Origin: Gordonia jinghuaiqii
GTDB lineage: Bacteria > Actinomycetota > Actinomycetes > Mycobacteriales > Mycobacteriaceae
Direction of reading: 5' to 3'
DNA length: 64,000 nucleotides
Assembly (NCBI RefSeq): GCF_014041935.1
Contig: NZ_CP059491.1
Coordinates: 4,712,001-4,776,000 of the forward strand
The position numbers and the translations under genes are program-made. The notes beneath the pieces are model-generated. The model had not been told where the DNA came from, did no database searches, and saw nothing but the letters and a program-made list of their open reading frames with translations. Shown here one piece after another: positions 52,243 through 60,637 of this stretch. The stretch's first letter is position 1. Each line of letters begins with the position of its first letter.

Positions 52243-52800
52243 ATGGACGTGGGGTCCATCTCTGCCGGGTCCGCTACCGCTCCCAGCGGTCGCGGCGGCA
52301 ACAGTGCCGGTCAGACGCTGATGATCGCCTACGACGGCTCTCCGAACGCAGACCGCGCCATCCGGTACGCAGGGCAGTTCCTCCGCGCGAAGACCGCGAT
52401 CGTGGTGACCGCCTGGCAGCCCGGCGGCATGACCCCCGCGCGCCTGTCCACTCTCGCCGGCGGGATGCAGCCGTTCATCGACACCCAGCTCGACGCCGGG
52501 ATCGATCGGGCGCTGGAAGACGAGGCCGCCTCCATCAACAAGCAGGGCGTCGACCTCGCCGCCGGATGCGGGCTGTCCGCCCGGGGCTCGCTCGTCGAGG
52601 TCGAATCGACGGTGTGGGGTGCGCTCGTCGCGGCCGCCGAGGCGCTCGACGTCGATCTCCTCGTCACCGGCACCCGCGGGGCGTCGGGCCTGCGGGCCTT
52701 GTTGCGTTCCAGCGTCGCCGAACGCGTCCTCAAGCACTGCCATCGGCCGGTGTTCATCGTCCCCGCGAAGTGCGAGCAGACCCCGCCGGTGACGTTGTAG
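52243..52800 (+). CDS. Universal stress protein (UspA domain)
   Basis: 185 residues, one Usp domain preceded by a 25-residue Gly/Ser-rich tail. It opens QTLMIAYDGSPNADRAIRYAGQFL and closes LLVTGTRGASGLRALLRSSVAERVLKHCHRPVFIV. The usual ATP-binding pattern G-x2-G-x9-G(S/T) is altered (Arg-Ser-Ser replaces Gly-Ser), so ATP binding is doubtful. It is a soluble cytosolic protein of unknown partner. Confidence 0.85.
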   Translation: MDVGSISAGSATAPSGRGGNSAGQTLMIAYDGSPNADRAIRYAGQFLRAKTAIVVTAWQPGGMTPARLSTLAGGMQPFIDTQLDAGIDRALEDEAASINKQGVDLAAGCGLSARGSLVEVESTVWGALVAAAEALDVDLLVTGTRGASGLRALLRSSVAERVLKHCHRPVFIVPAKCEQTPPVTL

Positions 52801-52914
52801 GGGTCGCGTGGGACGCCGACCGTGCCCTCCAACACGGTCCGCGTCCGACGGTGAACGCGCGTACGCAGTGGGTCTCACCGGGATACGACGGCACACGATG
52901 GTAGTTTCATCGCC

Positions 52915-53115
52915 ATGACCAACAACCGCCTTGTCGCCGGAGCCGTCGCCGGAGTCGCCGGCATCCTGGTGGGACTCGGCGCGGTGTTCCTCGGCGGGTT
53001 CCTGACCGCCGAGAACAGCCCGTCCACCGACCTGAACAGCATCAACCCGAACAGCGGTTTCGTGCAGGGTTCGGTCGACTACGGGTCGCGCGGCGGCGCG
53101 GGCGAGACCAACTGA
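52915..53115 (+). CDS. Small membrane protein, Rv0236A-like
   Basis: 66 residues. One hydrophobic helix (LVAGAVAGVAGILVGLGAVFLGGFLTA) is followed by a short polar tail (INPNSGFVQGSVDYGSRGG). The same small gene precedes aftD in mycobacteria. A TAGTTT box (52902-52907) seven bases before the ATG suggests a leaderless transcript. Confidence 0.8.
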   Translation: MTNNRLVAGAVAGVAGILVGLGAVFLGGFLTAENSPSTDLNSINPNSGFVQGSVDYGSRGGAGETN

Positions 53116-53119
53116 CCCC

Positions 53120-53149
53120 AACGACGCCGCCGCAGGTCACGGCGTCGTT
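53120..53149. terminator. Hairpin between the small membrane gene and aftD
   Basis: Arms AACGACGCCG (53120-53129) and CGGCGTCGTT (53140-53149), 10 bp perfect, 4 bases after the stop. It would separate aftD from upstream transcription unless read-through occurs. Confidence 0.7.
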
Positions 53150-53167
53150 TGATCACGGCAGCAGCAA

Positions 53168-56100
53168 CTGAGTAGTACAACGCCCAGAAGTGCGGGGCCC
53201 ACCACCGGCGCCGCGTCTCGTGGACTCCGGGCCACCCGAGCCGAACCCGACGGGGTCGGCTCGCGAACCCTCGGCAGGCGCGGGATCTGGTTCGCCGCCG
53301 CGATCTCCCTGATCATCTGCCTGCTGCAGGCTCCGGGGCAGATCGCCGCCGACACCAAACTCGACCTGACCGCCAACCCACTGGGATTCCTGGCGCGCGC
53401 CGCGCACCTGTGGACGCCCGACGCCCCGATGGGGCAGGTGCAGAACCAGGCGTACGGCTACTTCTTTCCGCACGGCGCGTTCTTCGCGCTCGGCGACCTG
53501 CTGACCGTCCCGCCCTGGATCGTCCAGCGGCTGTGGTGGGCGCTGCTGCTCACCATCGGCTTCGTCGGCATCGTCCGGCTGGCCGAGGCCATACGTCTGG
53601 GCTCACCGGCGTCGCGGGTCATCGCCGGCATCGTCTTCGTCCTGAGTCCGCGCGTCCTCACAACCCTCGGCTCGATCTCGTCGGAGACACTGCCGATGAT
53701 GCTCGCGCCGTGGGTCTTGCTGCCGGTCGTGCGTGCACTCGACACCCGCGTCGTCGTGGGTTCGGCGCCGCTGTGGCGGGAGGCCGCCCGGTCGGCGGCC
53801 GCGGTCGCGCTGATGGGTGCGGTGAACGCGGTGGCCACACTCGCGGCGCTGGGCGTCGCGGCACTCTGGTGGCTCCTGCACAGTCCGCGCGACCGCCGGT
53901 GGCGGAGGTTCGGCGCATGGACGGCGGCCGGCCTCACGCTCGCCTGCGCATGGTGGGTCGTGCCGCTGCTGATCCTCTCCCGGGTCAGTCCGCCGTTCCT
54001 CGACTACATCGAGTCGTCGCGGGTCACCACCCAGTGGACCTCGCTCACCGAAGTGCTGCGCGGGGCGAGTTCGTGGACACCGTTCGTCTCCCCCGAACGC
54101 GTCGCCGGCGCGGTGCTCGTCACCCAGCCCGCGGCGGTCCTGGCGACCGGGACCATCGCCGCTGCGGGCCTCGCCGGATTGTGCATGCGGCACATGCCGT
54201 TCCGTGGCCGTTTGACCGCGATCCTGGGTGTCGGACTGGTCGTGATGTGTGTCGGTTACGCCGGTGATCTCGGATCGCCGATCGCCGAGCAGATCCGCGT
54301 GTTCCTCGACGGGCCTGGCGCACCGCTGCGCAACATCCACAAGTTCGAGCCGTTCCTGCGCATCCCCCTCGTGCTCGGCGTCGCCCATCTGCTGGCCCGT
54401 GTCCCGTTGCCGGGCAGCGCATCCACGCACGAGATCCTGTCCGCCTTCGCCCATCCGCAACGCTCCCGGCCGGTGGCGGCGGCGATCGTGCTGCTGGTGG
54501 CGGTCATCGGGGCCGGATCGCTCATCTGGACCGGCCAGCTCGCACCCGGCGGGACCTACAAGGAGATACCGAAGCACTGGCAACAGGCGTCGGCGTGGCT
54601 GTCCGAGAACAGCACCCGACCCGGCGGCGCCCCCGCACGATCCCTCGTCGTACCTGGCGCACCGTTCGCCGACCAGCTCTGGGGCCTCACCCGCGACGAA
54701 CCGCTCCAGCCCCTGGCCGACGCACCGTGGGCGGTGCGGGATGCGATCCCGCTGACCCCGCCCGGCGCCATCCGCGCGCTCGACGCGGTACAGCGGGAGA
54801 TCGCCGCGGGGCGCGGCTCACCCGGCCTCGCCGAGACGCTCGCCCGGCAGGCCATCGGATACGTGGTGCTGCGCGCCGACCTCGACCCCGAGACCTCACG
54901 ATCGGCCCGTCCACTGCTCGCGCAACAGGCGCTGGACTCCTCACCAGGGTTGCGCCGCGTCGCCGTGTTCGGCGAGCAGGTCGGACCACCCAGCGTCCGG
55001 GGCGTGGTGCGCGACAACGGCCTTCGCCCGACGATGCCCGCGATACAGATCTACGAGGTCGCCGCGTCCGGCGGACCTTGGGGATTCGACGGCACCGGTC
55101 CGCTGCTCATCGATCGGGCGGGACTCCCCCGCGTGGCCGGCGGTCCCGAGGCGATCGCCGAACTCGACGAGGTGCGTGCCCGGCAAGGCCTTCCGCCGCT
55201 CGGCCCCGTCCTGCTCGACGCCGACGCCCGCCGGGCCGGGATCACCGACGGCCCGCTGATCATCACCGACACCCCCAGCGACCGGGAGACCGACTTCGGC
55301 CGCGTCGACGATCACAGTTCGGCGATCCGGTCGGCATCGGATGCGCGTCGAACCCAGAACGCGGCCGCCGACTACCCGGTCGACGGTCAGCCGCTGGTGC
55401 GCGGAGAGTGGCTGCTGGACAACCGGAGTGGTGAGGTGGAGGTCACGACGTCGGGGTCGGCGTCGGATGCGGTGCAACCCGGCCAGACCTCACCGGCGAA
55501 CTCGGCGGCCGCAGCCTTCGACGGCAACCCGCAGAGCGCCTGGGTCAGCGGCGGATTGGAGGGCGCACTCGGCCGGTGGATGCGCATCGGGTTCACCACG
55601 CCGCAGTCCGACCTCGCTCTGACACTGACAACCGCGAAGGCACTCGGTCCCGACGTCACCAGCGCGCTGATCACCACGGAGGCGGGCAGCACGGTCGTCT
55701 CGGGACTCGTACCGGGCGAGCCCACCACGGTGACCGCTCCGAGCGGGTCCACCCGCTGGGTTCACATCCGCGCCCTGCGCACCGACGACGGCAGCGCCGG
55801 CAACCAGTTCGCGTTGGGTGAGGTGTCGGTGTCCAACCTGCGGACGACGACGCCGCTGCGAATCCGCCACCGCGTGGTCCTGCCGGAACTCGAGGCGGGC
55901 ACCCCGGTCGCCCAGTGGCTGCTGTACCAGGAACTCACCGGCCGGGCGTGGTGCGTTCCCGATCCGGCACGCGAGATGACCCGCTGCGCACCGGGACTCG
56001 GGCTGTCCCCGGAGACCGCGTCGGTGTTCGGCCGCGCGCTGTCGGTGCCGGAGAACTCCACCGTGTCCCCGACCGTGATCCTCCGGCCACGTCCCGGCGA

Positions 56101-57637
56101 CGCACTCGACCGGCTCCTGGCCGTGCGCGGCGGGCTCACCGCGACGGGACCGCGACCGGTGGCCGATCCGCGTGGCGGGCCCGCCGCGGCGGTCGACGGA
56201 GACCCCGGAACGTCGTGGACCGCACCGGAGATCCCCGACGAGGCCCGCGCCGCCGACAACAACGCAGATGACAGTGCCCAGGACGACGAGAACAGCCCGA
56301 CACTCGTGGTCGGTCTGCCGGCCGAGCAGCGCGTCGAATCCCTGAAGATCACCGCACCGCGACACTATCCGGCCGCTCCCACCGAGGTGGCCGTCGATCT
56401 CGGCACCGGTGAACAGATCCGCCAGATCGACGACGACGGCATGCTGCGGCTCGACCCCGCCGTCACCGACCGGATCGAGATCACCATCCGGAAGCAGGGC
56501 GACCTGATCGACGTCAACAGCCTCGGATTCGCCAGTCCCGCACCGCCGGGCATCGCCGAGGTCGAGGTCGTCCCGGCGCCCGCCACCGGCACCGGGGCGT
56601 CCCGCGCCGATCGCGTCGTCGACATCGGTTGCGAGGACGGCATCGGGATCACCGCCGCCGGTCAGATGATCGGCATGTCGGTGCGGACGACGACCGCCGC
56701 CCTGCGCGCCGGACAACCCGTCGTCGGACGTGCTTGCGGCCCAGGAGAACTGGTACTTCCCGCAGGGCAGCAGGAGGTGTCGGTGAATCCGGGATCGGCG
56801 TTCACCGTCGACGCGGTGTCACTGGTGAACGTCGCCGGACCCTTCGAGACGCCCGCACGCTCGCGCCCGACAGAACAGGACGCGGAGGTGCTCGAGTGGT
56901 CCGCCGCGACCCGCACGGTCGCCGTCCCGACGGGCGCCGACCGGCTGCTGGTGGTCCCCGAGAGCACCAACCCGGGCTGGGTGGCGCACCTCGACGGCCG
57001 CGAGCTGAGGCCCGTCGTCGTCAACGGCTGGCAACAGGGCTGGATGGTGCCGGCGGGGGCGTCCGGAAGCATCGAGCTGACATACCGTTTCGACTCGCTC
57101 TACCGGTGGGCACTGGTCATCGGACTCGTGATCATGGCGCTGCTGCTCGTCGTCGCCTGGTGGCCCTCCGCGCGGACGCGAGGCGTCGGCGACCCGGTCT
57201 CGGTGCCGTCCGGGCGCGGCACCCTGGCTGTGGCGGCCGTCTCGGTTCTCGCGGCGTCGTGGCTGCTCTCGGGATGGTGGGGCCTGGCCGTGAGTCTCCT
57301 CGTCGGCACGGTTGCCGCCGCCGTACCGCACAAGGTCTGCGTGACAACGACATTCGTCGCGATGATGGGCGCCACCATCGGGCTCACCGCCGGTCCGTGG
57401 CACGCCTCCGGCGGCTACCACGGATCGCAGTGGTGGGTTCAGTTGCCCGCGTTGATCGCGGTGGTGCTGCTGGCCTGGTCGGTGTTCTGGACCGCAGTGG
57501 ACGGTGCCGACGACACCGACGACACCGACGACGCCGACGAGTCACCCGGCCCGGGACCGTCGGCGCGCGAACGCCTGCGCCGGCGGATCTCACGGTTGCG
57601 CAACCAGTTCCGCGCCGGCTCCTCGATGAAGGCGTAA
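53168..57637 (+). CDS. aftD: Arabinofuranosyltransferase AftD (start codon uncertain)
   Basis: About 1490 residues if the CTG at 53168 is used; the first in-frame ATG (53429) gives 1402. AftD-like sequence clearly extends upstream of that ATG (GIWFAAAISLIICLLQAPGQIAADTKLDLTANPLGFLARAAHLW), yet the open frame from 53153 holds no ATG, GTG or TTG. AftD adds branching arabinofuranose to arabinogalactan and lipoarabinomannan. It has an N-terminal GT-C membrane domain (DUF3367; VFVLSPRVLTTLGSISSETLPMMLAPWVLLP), a long extracytoplasmic region with carbohydrate-binding-like modules (FDGNPQSAWVSGGLEGALGRW, VDGDPGTSWTAPE) and C-terminal helices. It is syntenic with Rv0236c. Confidence 0.93.
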   Translation: MSSTTPRSAGPTTGAASRGLRATRAEPDGVGSRTLGRRGIWFAAAISLIICLLQAPGQIAADTKLDLTANPLGFLARAAHLWTPDAPMGQVQNQAYGYFFPHGAFFALGDLLTVPPWIVQRLWWALLLTIGFVGIVRLAEAIRLGSPASRVIAGIVFVLSPRVLTTLGSISSETLPMMLAPWVLLPVVRALDTRVVVGSAPLWREAARSAAAVALMGAVNAVATLAALGVAALWWLLHSPRDRRWRRFGAWTAAGLTLACAWWVVPLLILSRVSPPFLDYIESSRVTTQWTSLTEVLRGASSWTPFVSPERVAGAVLVTQPAAVLATGTIAAAGLAGLCMRHMPFRGRLTAILGVGLVVMCVGYAGDLGSPIAEQIRVFLDGPGAPLRNIHKFEPFLRIPLVLGVAHLLARVPLPGSASTHEILSAFAHPQRSRPVAAAIVLLVAVIGAGSLIWTGQLAPGGTYKEIPKHWQQASAWLSENSTRPGGAPARSLVVPGAPFADQLWGLTRDEPLQPLADAPWAVRDAIPLTPPGAIRALDAVQREIAAGRGSPGLAETLARQAIGYVVLRADLDPETSRSARPLLAQQALDSSPGLRRVAVFGEQVGPPSVRGVVRDNGLRPTMPAIQIYEVAASGGPWGFDGTGPLLIDRAGLPRVAGGPEAIAELDEVRARQGLPPLGPVLLDADARRAGITDGPLIITDTPSDRETDFGRVDDHSSAIRSASDARRTQNAAADYPVDGQPLVRGEWLLDNRSGEVEVTTSGSASDAVQPGQTSPANSAAAAFDGNPQSAWVSGGLEGALGRWMRIGFTTPQSDLALTLTTAKALGPDVTSALITTEAGSTVVSGLVPGEPTTVTAPSGSTRWVHIRALRTDDGSAGNQFALGEVSVSNLRTTTPLRIRHRVVLPELEAGTPVAQWLLYQELTGRAWCVPDPAREMTRCAPGLGLSPETASVFGRALSVPENSTVSPTVILRPRPGDALDRLLAVRGGLTATGPRPVADPRGGPAAAVDGDPGTSWTAPEIPDEARAADNNADDSAQDDENSPTLVVGLPAEQRVESLKITAPRHYPAAPTEVAVDLGTGEQIRQIDDDGMLRLDPAVTDRIEITIRKQGDLIDVNSLGFASPAPPGIAEVEVVPAPATGTGASRADRVVDIGCEDGIGITAAGQMIGMSVRTTTAALRAGQPVVGRACGPGELVLPAGQQEVSVNPGSAFTVDAVSLVNVAGPFETPARSRPTEQDAEVLEWSAATRTVAVPTGADRLLVVPESTNPGWVAHLDGRELRPVVVNGWQQGWMVPAGASGSIELTYRFDSLYRWALVIGLVIMALLLVVAWWPSARTRGVGDPVSVPSGRGTLAVAAVSVLAASWLLSGWWGLAVSLLVGTVAAAVPHKVCVTTTFVAMMGATIGLTAGPWHASGGYHGSQWWVQLPALIAVVLLAWSVFWTAVDGADDTDDTDDADESPGPGPSARERLRRRISRLRNQFRAGSSMKA

Positions 57638-58779
57638 CTCGCCGCGGAGATCCCGATGGTGAGGCCGAGGGTGATCACCCACACCACCACGGTGTCGCCG
57701 TTGAACGGCACGATGCCGAACAGCGGGAAGACCACCGCGAGGATCGCGACGTGCCAGATGAACATGCCGTAGGACCATCGGCCGAGCGCGAGCATGACCC
57801 GCGAGGTGAGGAATCGGAAGGGGCCCGGGTTACACACGAGCGGCGCGAGCAGCGCGTAACCACACAGGCCACCGAGGACCATCTTGGTGGCGAACTCGAG
57901 CTCGGTGACATCACCCAGACCGGTGGGCCCGGCGAACCGCGTGCAGGCCAGCCCGTACGCGACGACGAGGAGCCCGAACATCAGCCACCGATTGGCGCTG
58001 AGCCGCACCGCGAGCGACGGCGGACGACCCGCATCGCTCGGCAGCCGATTGTCGAGGACACCGGCGATCTCGGCGAGAACGAGCCCGGCGATGAACCAGG
58101 GCAGATGGCCGAACACCCAGTTCTTGGTCTCGACGCCGTCGGCAACGGGGAGCGAGGTGCCGACCCAGGCCCACCCGAGGCTCAGTGCGCCGAGCAGCAG
58201 GAGCGCGGGCACGCGCGCGTTGAGTCGGGCCCCGCGGAGCCCGAGTAGCGCGAAGCCCAGGAGCGGTAGCAGCGCGTAGAAGGCGATCTCGACCGAGAGG
58301 CTCCACATCTGGGTGAGCCCGGCGGTGAGTGTGAGCGGCACGAACACCTGGGTCAGGGTGAGATTGGCGAGCCAGACGTCGAGGCCGGCGCCCTGCGCCT
58401 CCGGTAGGAGGAGGATCACCAGCACGACGGCCACCAGGTAGGCGGGCCAGATCCGGACGACGCGATGCCGCAGATAACGCGGCACCGACGGGTGTCCGGC
58501 CCCCCGGTGCGCGGCGTCGACCCACGGCCGCCACAACAGGAAACCCGAGAGCCCGAAGAACAGGGCGACGGTGAGGTCCAGGCGCCCGAGCACCGGGCCG
58601 AGGACCGGGATCTCGACCGCCCTCGTCTGGAACGCGACGTGCGTGGTCAGGACGCCGATGGCCGCGATCGCCCGCATGCCGTCGAGCTGCGGGTAAAAGC
58701 GCCGGTCGTCGCCGATGCGGGCCGACGCCCCGGCGGCGGGGGCGTCCGGAGTCGGTCGGGTGCGGTCTGTGCTGGTCAT
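57439..58779 (-). CDS. Acyltransferase-3 family membrane protein
   Basis: 446 residues from ATG 58779. About ten membrane helices with the family signature: RFYPQLDGMRAIAAIGVLTTHVAF (catalytic His), LDLTVALFFGLSGFLLWRPW, LTQMWSLSVEIAFYALLPLLG and YAFIEEPARNWLRNRE. Such proteins O-acylate envelope sugars or lipids; Rv0228 holds the same place in M. tuberculosis. The last 66 codons overlap the 3' end of aftD on the other strand. That tail is Ser/Arg-rich and dispensable-looking. Confidence 0.88.
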   Translation of the reverse strand: MTSTDRTRPTPDAPAAGASARIGDDRRFYPQLDGMRAIAAIGVLTTHVAFQTRAVEIPVLGPVLGRLDLTVALFFGLSGFLLWRPWVDAAHRGAGHPSVPRYLRHRVVRIWPAYLVAVVLVILLLPEAQGAGLDVWLANLTLTQVFVPLTLTAGLTQMWSLSVEIAFYALLPLLGFALLGLRGARLNARVPALLLLGALSLGWAWVGTSLPVADGVETKNWVFGHLPWFIAGLVLAEIAGVLDNRLPSDAGRPPSLAVRLSANRWLMFGLLVVAYGLACTRFAGPTGLGDVTELEFATKMVLGGLCGYALLAPLVCNPGPFRFLTSRVMLALGRWSYGMFIWHVAILAVVFPLFGIVPFNGDTVVVWVITLGLTIGISAASYAFIEEPARNWLRNREIRRRRRSRADGPGPGDSSASSVSSVSSAPSTAVQNTDQASSTTAINAGN

Positions 58780-58810
58780 GCTGGTGACAGGGTAGCCCGC
58801 GACCGTTGCG

Positions 58811-58822
58811 TACCCTCGCCAC
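58811..58822 (+). promoter_or_regulatory. Leaderless promoter of the DUF3068 gene
   Basis: TACCCT (58811-58816), six bases, then ATG 58823, inside the 43-base gap to the divergent acyltransferase. No ribosome site is visible. Confidence 0.45.
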
Positions 58823-59989
58823 ATGTCTTCCCCGCCCTCGTCGCAGCCATCGTCGCCGCCCGCGACGCAGCCTCGCCGCTGGTCGACCGCGGACCTCCTC
58901 GGGCCGACCCTGATCTTCGTCGGCAGTTTCCTGCTCGCGGTGACCATCGCCCTCCCGACGCTGCTCGTCGGCAATCTGCGCACGATTCCGCTCAGCACCG
59001 ACTTCACGACCGTCGCCACCGCCGAAGACGCGACCATCTTCGACCGGTGTTCGCTCGAGACGGGCGCAGCGCGGACGCTCGACGCCGATCTGATCCGCCA
59101 GCAGCGCGTCGTGGCGGTGCAACCGTCCGATGAGCACCGCATCACGGTTCAGGCGGGCACGTCGATCCAGGCGCAGACGCTGCGGGTCGACGGCCGGGAG
59201 GTCGAACCCGAGGACGCCCGCCCCGGCAGCGACGCCGAACGCGGGCAACCCTGCAACGAGGCCACCGTCGGTGCGGTGAAGGACCGGGTGACGCTCGACC
59301 GGGAGACCGCCGAGCCGCAGCTGTCCGCGCGCGGGGCGTCGGAAATCCAGTACGACAGCAACGCCGCACCGGTGCTGGTACCGGACCGCCGCGGTTTCAC
59401 CTACCTGCTGCCGTTCGACGTGAGCCTCAGCGACCACCAGTTCTTCGACGTCATCACCCGCACCACGGTGCCGCTGGTCTACGCCGGCGACACCGAGGTC
59501 GCCGGACGCGACGTGGCCCGGTTCCGCGCCGAGGTCGGTGAGACCGATCTCGCTCGCGAAGCGCTGGGACGCCCGGTGGGCACCGACGTCACCATCACGC
59601 GGCCGGCGTCGTGGTTCGGGGTCGACGGCCCGCGGACGCGGGACCTGACCGCCACACTGCGTCACCGGAGTTCGTGGGATCTCGCCGTCGACCCCCGCAC
59701 GGGGACCATCGTCGACGCGAGGATCGACGTGGACGAGTTCTACCGCTTTCCCGACGGCACCGCCGGGGTCCCGGCGGATTTCCGACTCCCCCACCTGCAG
59801 GCGAAGTTCGGCTACGACGAGACGACCAGATCCGAGATGTCCGCGCTGGCCTCCGATCTCGCGACCCCCGTGGTGATCTGGGGTCGGGTGGTCCCGATCG
59901 GGACCGCGATCCTGGGCGTCCTCGCGCTGCTCGGCGGGATGATCGCGATCAACCCGTCGTGGCTGCCCGCGCGGATGCGTCGGGGCTGA
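58823..59989 (+). CDS. DUF3068 / PorA-family protein
   Basis: 388 residues. One helix near the N-terminus (LLGPTLIFVGSFLLAVTIALPTLLVG) and one near the C-terminus (VVPIGTAILGVLALLGGMIAI) flank a large extracytoplasmic domain (YDSNAAPVLVPDRRGFTYLLPFDVSLSDHQFFDV...). This layout is DUF3068, found in mycolate actinobacteria and annotated as PorA family; Rv0227c is the syntenic relative. Channel function is not shown for this branch. Confidence 0.88.
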   Translation: MSSPPSSQPSSPPATQPRRWSTADLLGPTLIFVGSFLLAVTIALPTLLVGNLRTIPLSTDFTTVATAEDATIFDRCSLETGAARTLDADLIRQQRVVAVQPSDEHRITVQAGTSIQAQTLRVDGREVEPEDARPGSDAERGQPCNEATVGAVKDRVTLDRETAEPQLSARGASEIQYDSNAAPVLVPDRRGFTYLLPFDVSLSDHQFFDVITRTTVPLVYAGDTEVAGRDVARFRAEVGETDLAREALGRPVGTDVTITRPASWFGVDGPRTRDLTATLRHRSSWDLAVDPRTGTIVDARIDVDEFYRFPDGTAGVPADFRLPHLQAKFGYDETTRSEMSALASDLATPVVIWGRVVPIGTAILGVLALLGGMIAINPSWLPARMRRG

Positions 59990-60049
59990 GCCGGCCAGGA
60001 CGACTGGCGGCACGACCACACACGACACCACCACGAACGGCACGACAAA

Positions 60050-60081
60050 GACGCCGGCTGCGCGTTGGCGCAACCGGCGTC
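60050..60081. terminator. Bidirectional hairpin after the DUF3068 gene
   Basis: Arms GACGCCGGCTGCG (60050-60062) and CGCAACCGGCGTC (60069-60081) pair with one mismatch. The hairpin lies between the convergent DUF3068 and SRPBCC genes. Confidence 0.8.
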
Positions 60082-60108
60082 GTGGTGCTGATCACCGAAG
60101 GACTCTGA

Positions 60109-60579
60109 TCAGGAAGAAACCTCGGCGGCAAGCCTGCCGAGAGAGTCGTTGAGCTGTTCCTCGGTGACGAGCGGGAACTTCACCTTCTCGAGTAGCTTCT
60201 TGTCGGTGACCTTGGACCAGTCGTAGGTGAGGCGGACCAGCGTCTCGTTGGGCCCCTGCGACTCCAGCTCCCAGACCCACTCCCATCCGGGCGGCTCGGT
60301 GCCGGCCGGAGCGGTCTTCCAGGCGAGCAGCTTGTCCTTGGCGTAGCCGACCACGTGGTTGTCGGTCTTGTACTCGCCGCCCATGTGGTCGCCCTCCATG
60401 TTCATGGTGAACACCGCGCCGACCTCCTGGATGCGGTCGGCGTGGTCGACGCTGCGGATGAATCCGGAGCCGTCGAGCGCATGGTGCCGCTCGGGATTGG
60501 AGAGGACGTCGAACACCGCGTCAACCGGAGCCTCGATGGTGCGTTCGACAGTGACCTGTGTGTTTCCGTTGTCGCTCAT
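60109..60579 (-). CDS. SRPBCC (START/polyketide-cyclase-like) protein
   Basis: 156 residues with the helix-grip pattern: VERTIEAPVDAVFDVLSNPERHHALDGSGFI, then beta strands ending GPNETLVRLTYDWSKV, then a long C-terminal helix (EEQLNDSLGRLAAEV). Such proteins bind hydrophobic ligands; specific function is not predictable. It appears to be a single-gene unit with its own terminator. Confidence 0.8.
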   Translation of the reverse strand: MSDNGNTQVTVERTIEAPVDAVFDVLSNPERHHALDGSGFIRSVDHADRIQEVGAVFTMNMEGDHMGGEYKTDNHVVGYAKDKLLAWKTAPAGTEPPGWEWVWELESQGPNETLVRLTYDWSKVTDKKLLEKVKFPLVTEEQLNDSLGRLAAEVSS

Positions 60580-60637
60580 CCCTCAACACTGCCGAAAGTT
60601 CGTCGACTCGGCAACGTTCCTACGTATGGGGGTGAAA

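Noticed and set aside
57911..60073. 720-codon minus-strand frame across the DUF3068 and acyltransferase region
   Set aside because: Antisense to well-supported genes. Composition (His/Gly/Arg/Asp-rich) is typical of high-GC shadow frames; the part that resembles protein belongs to the acyltransferase in another frame.
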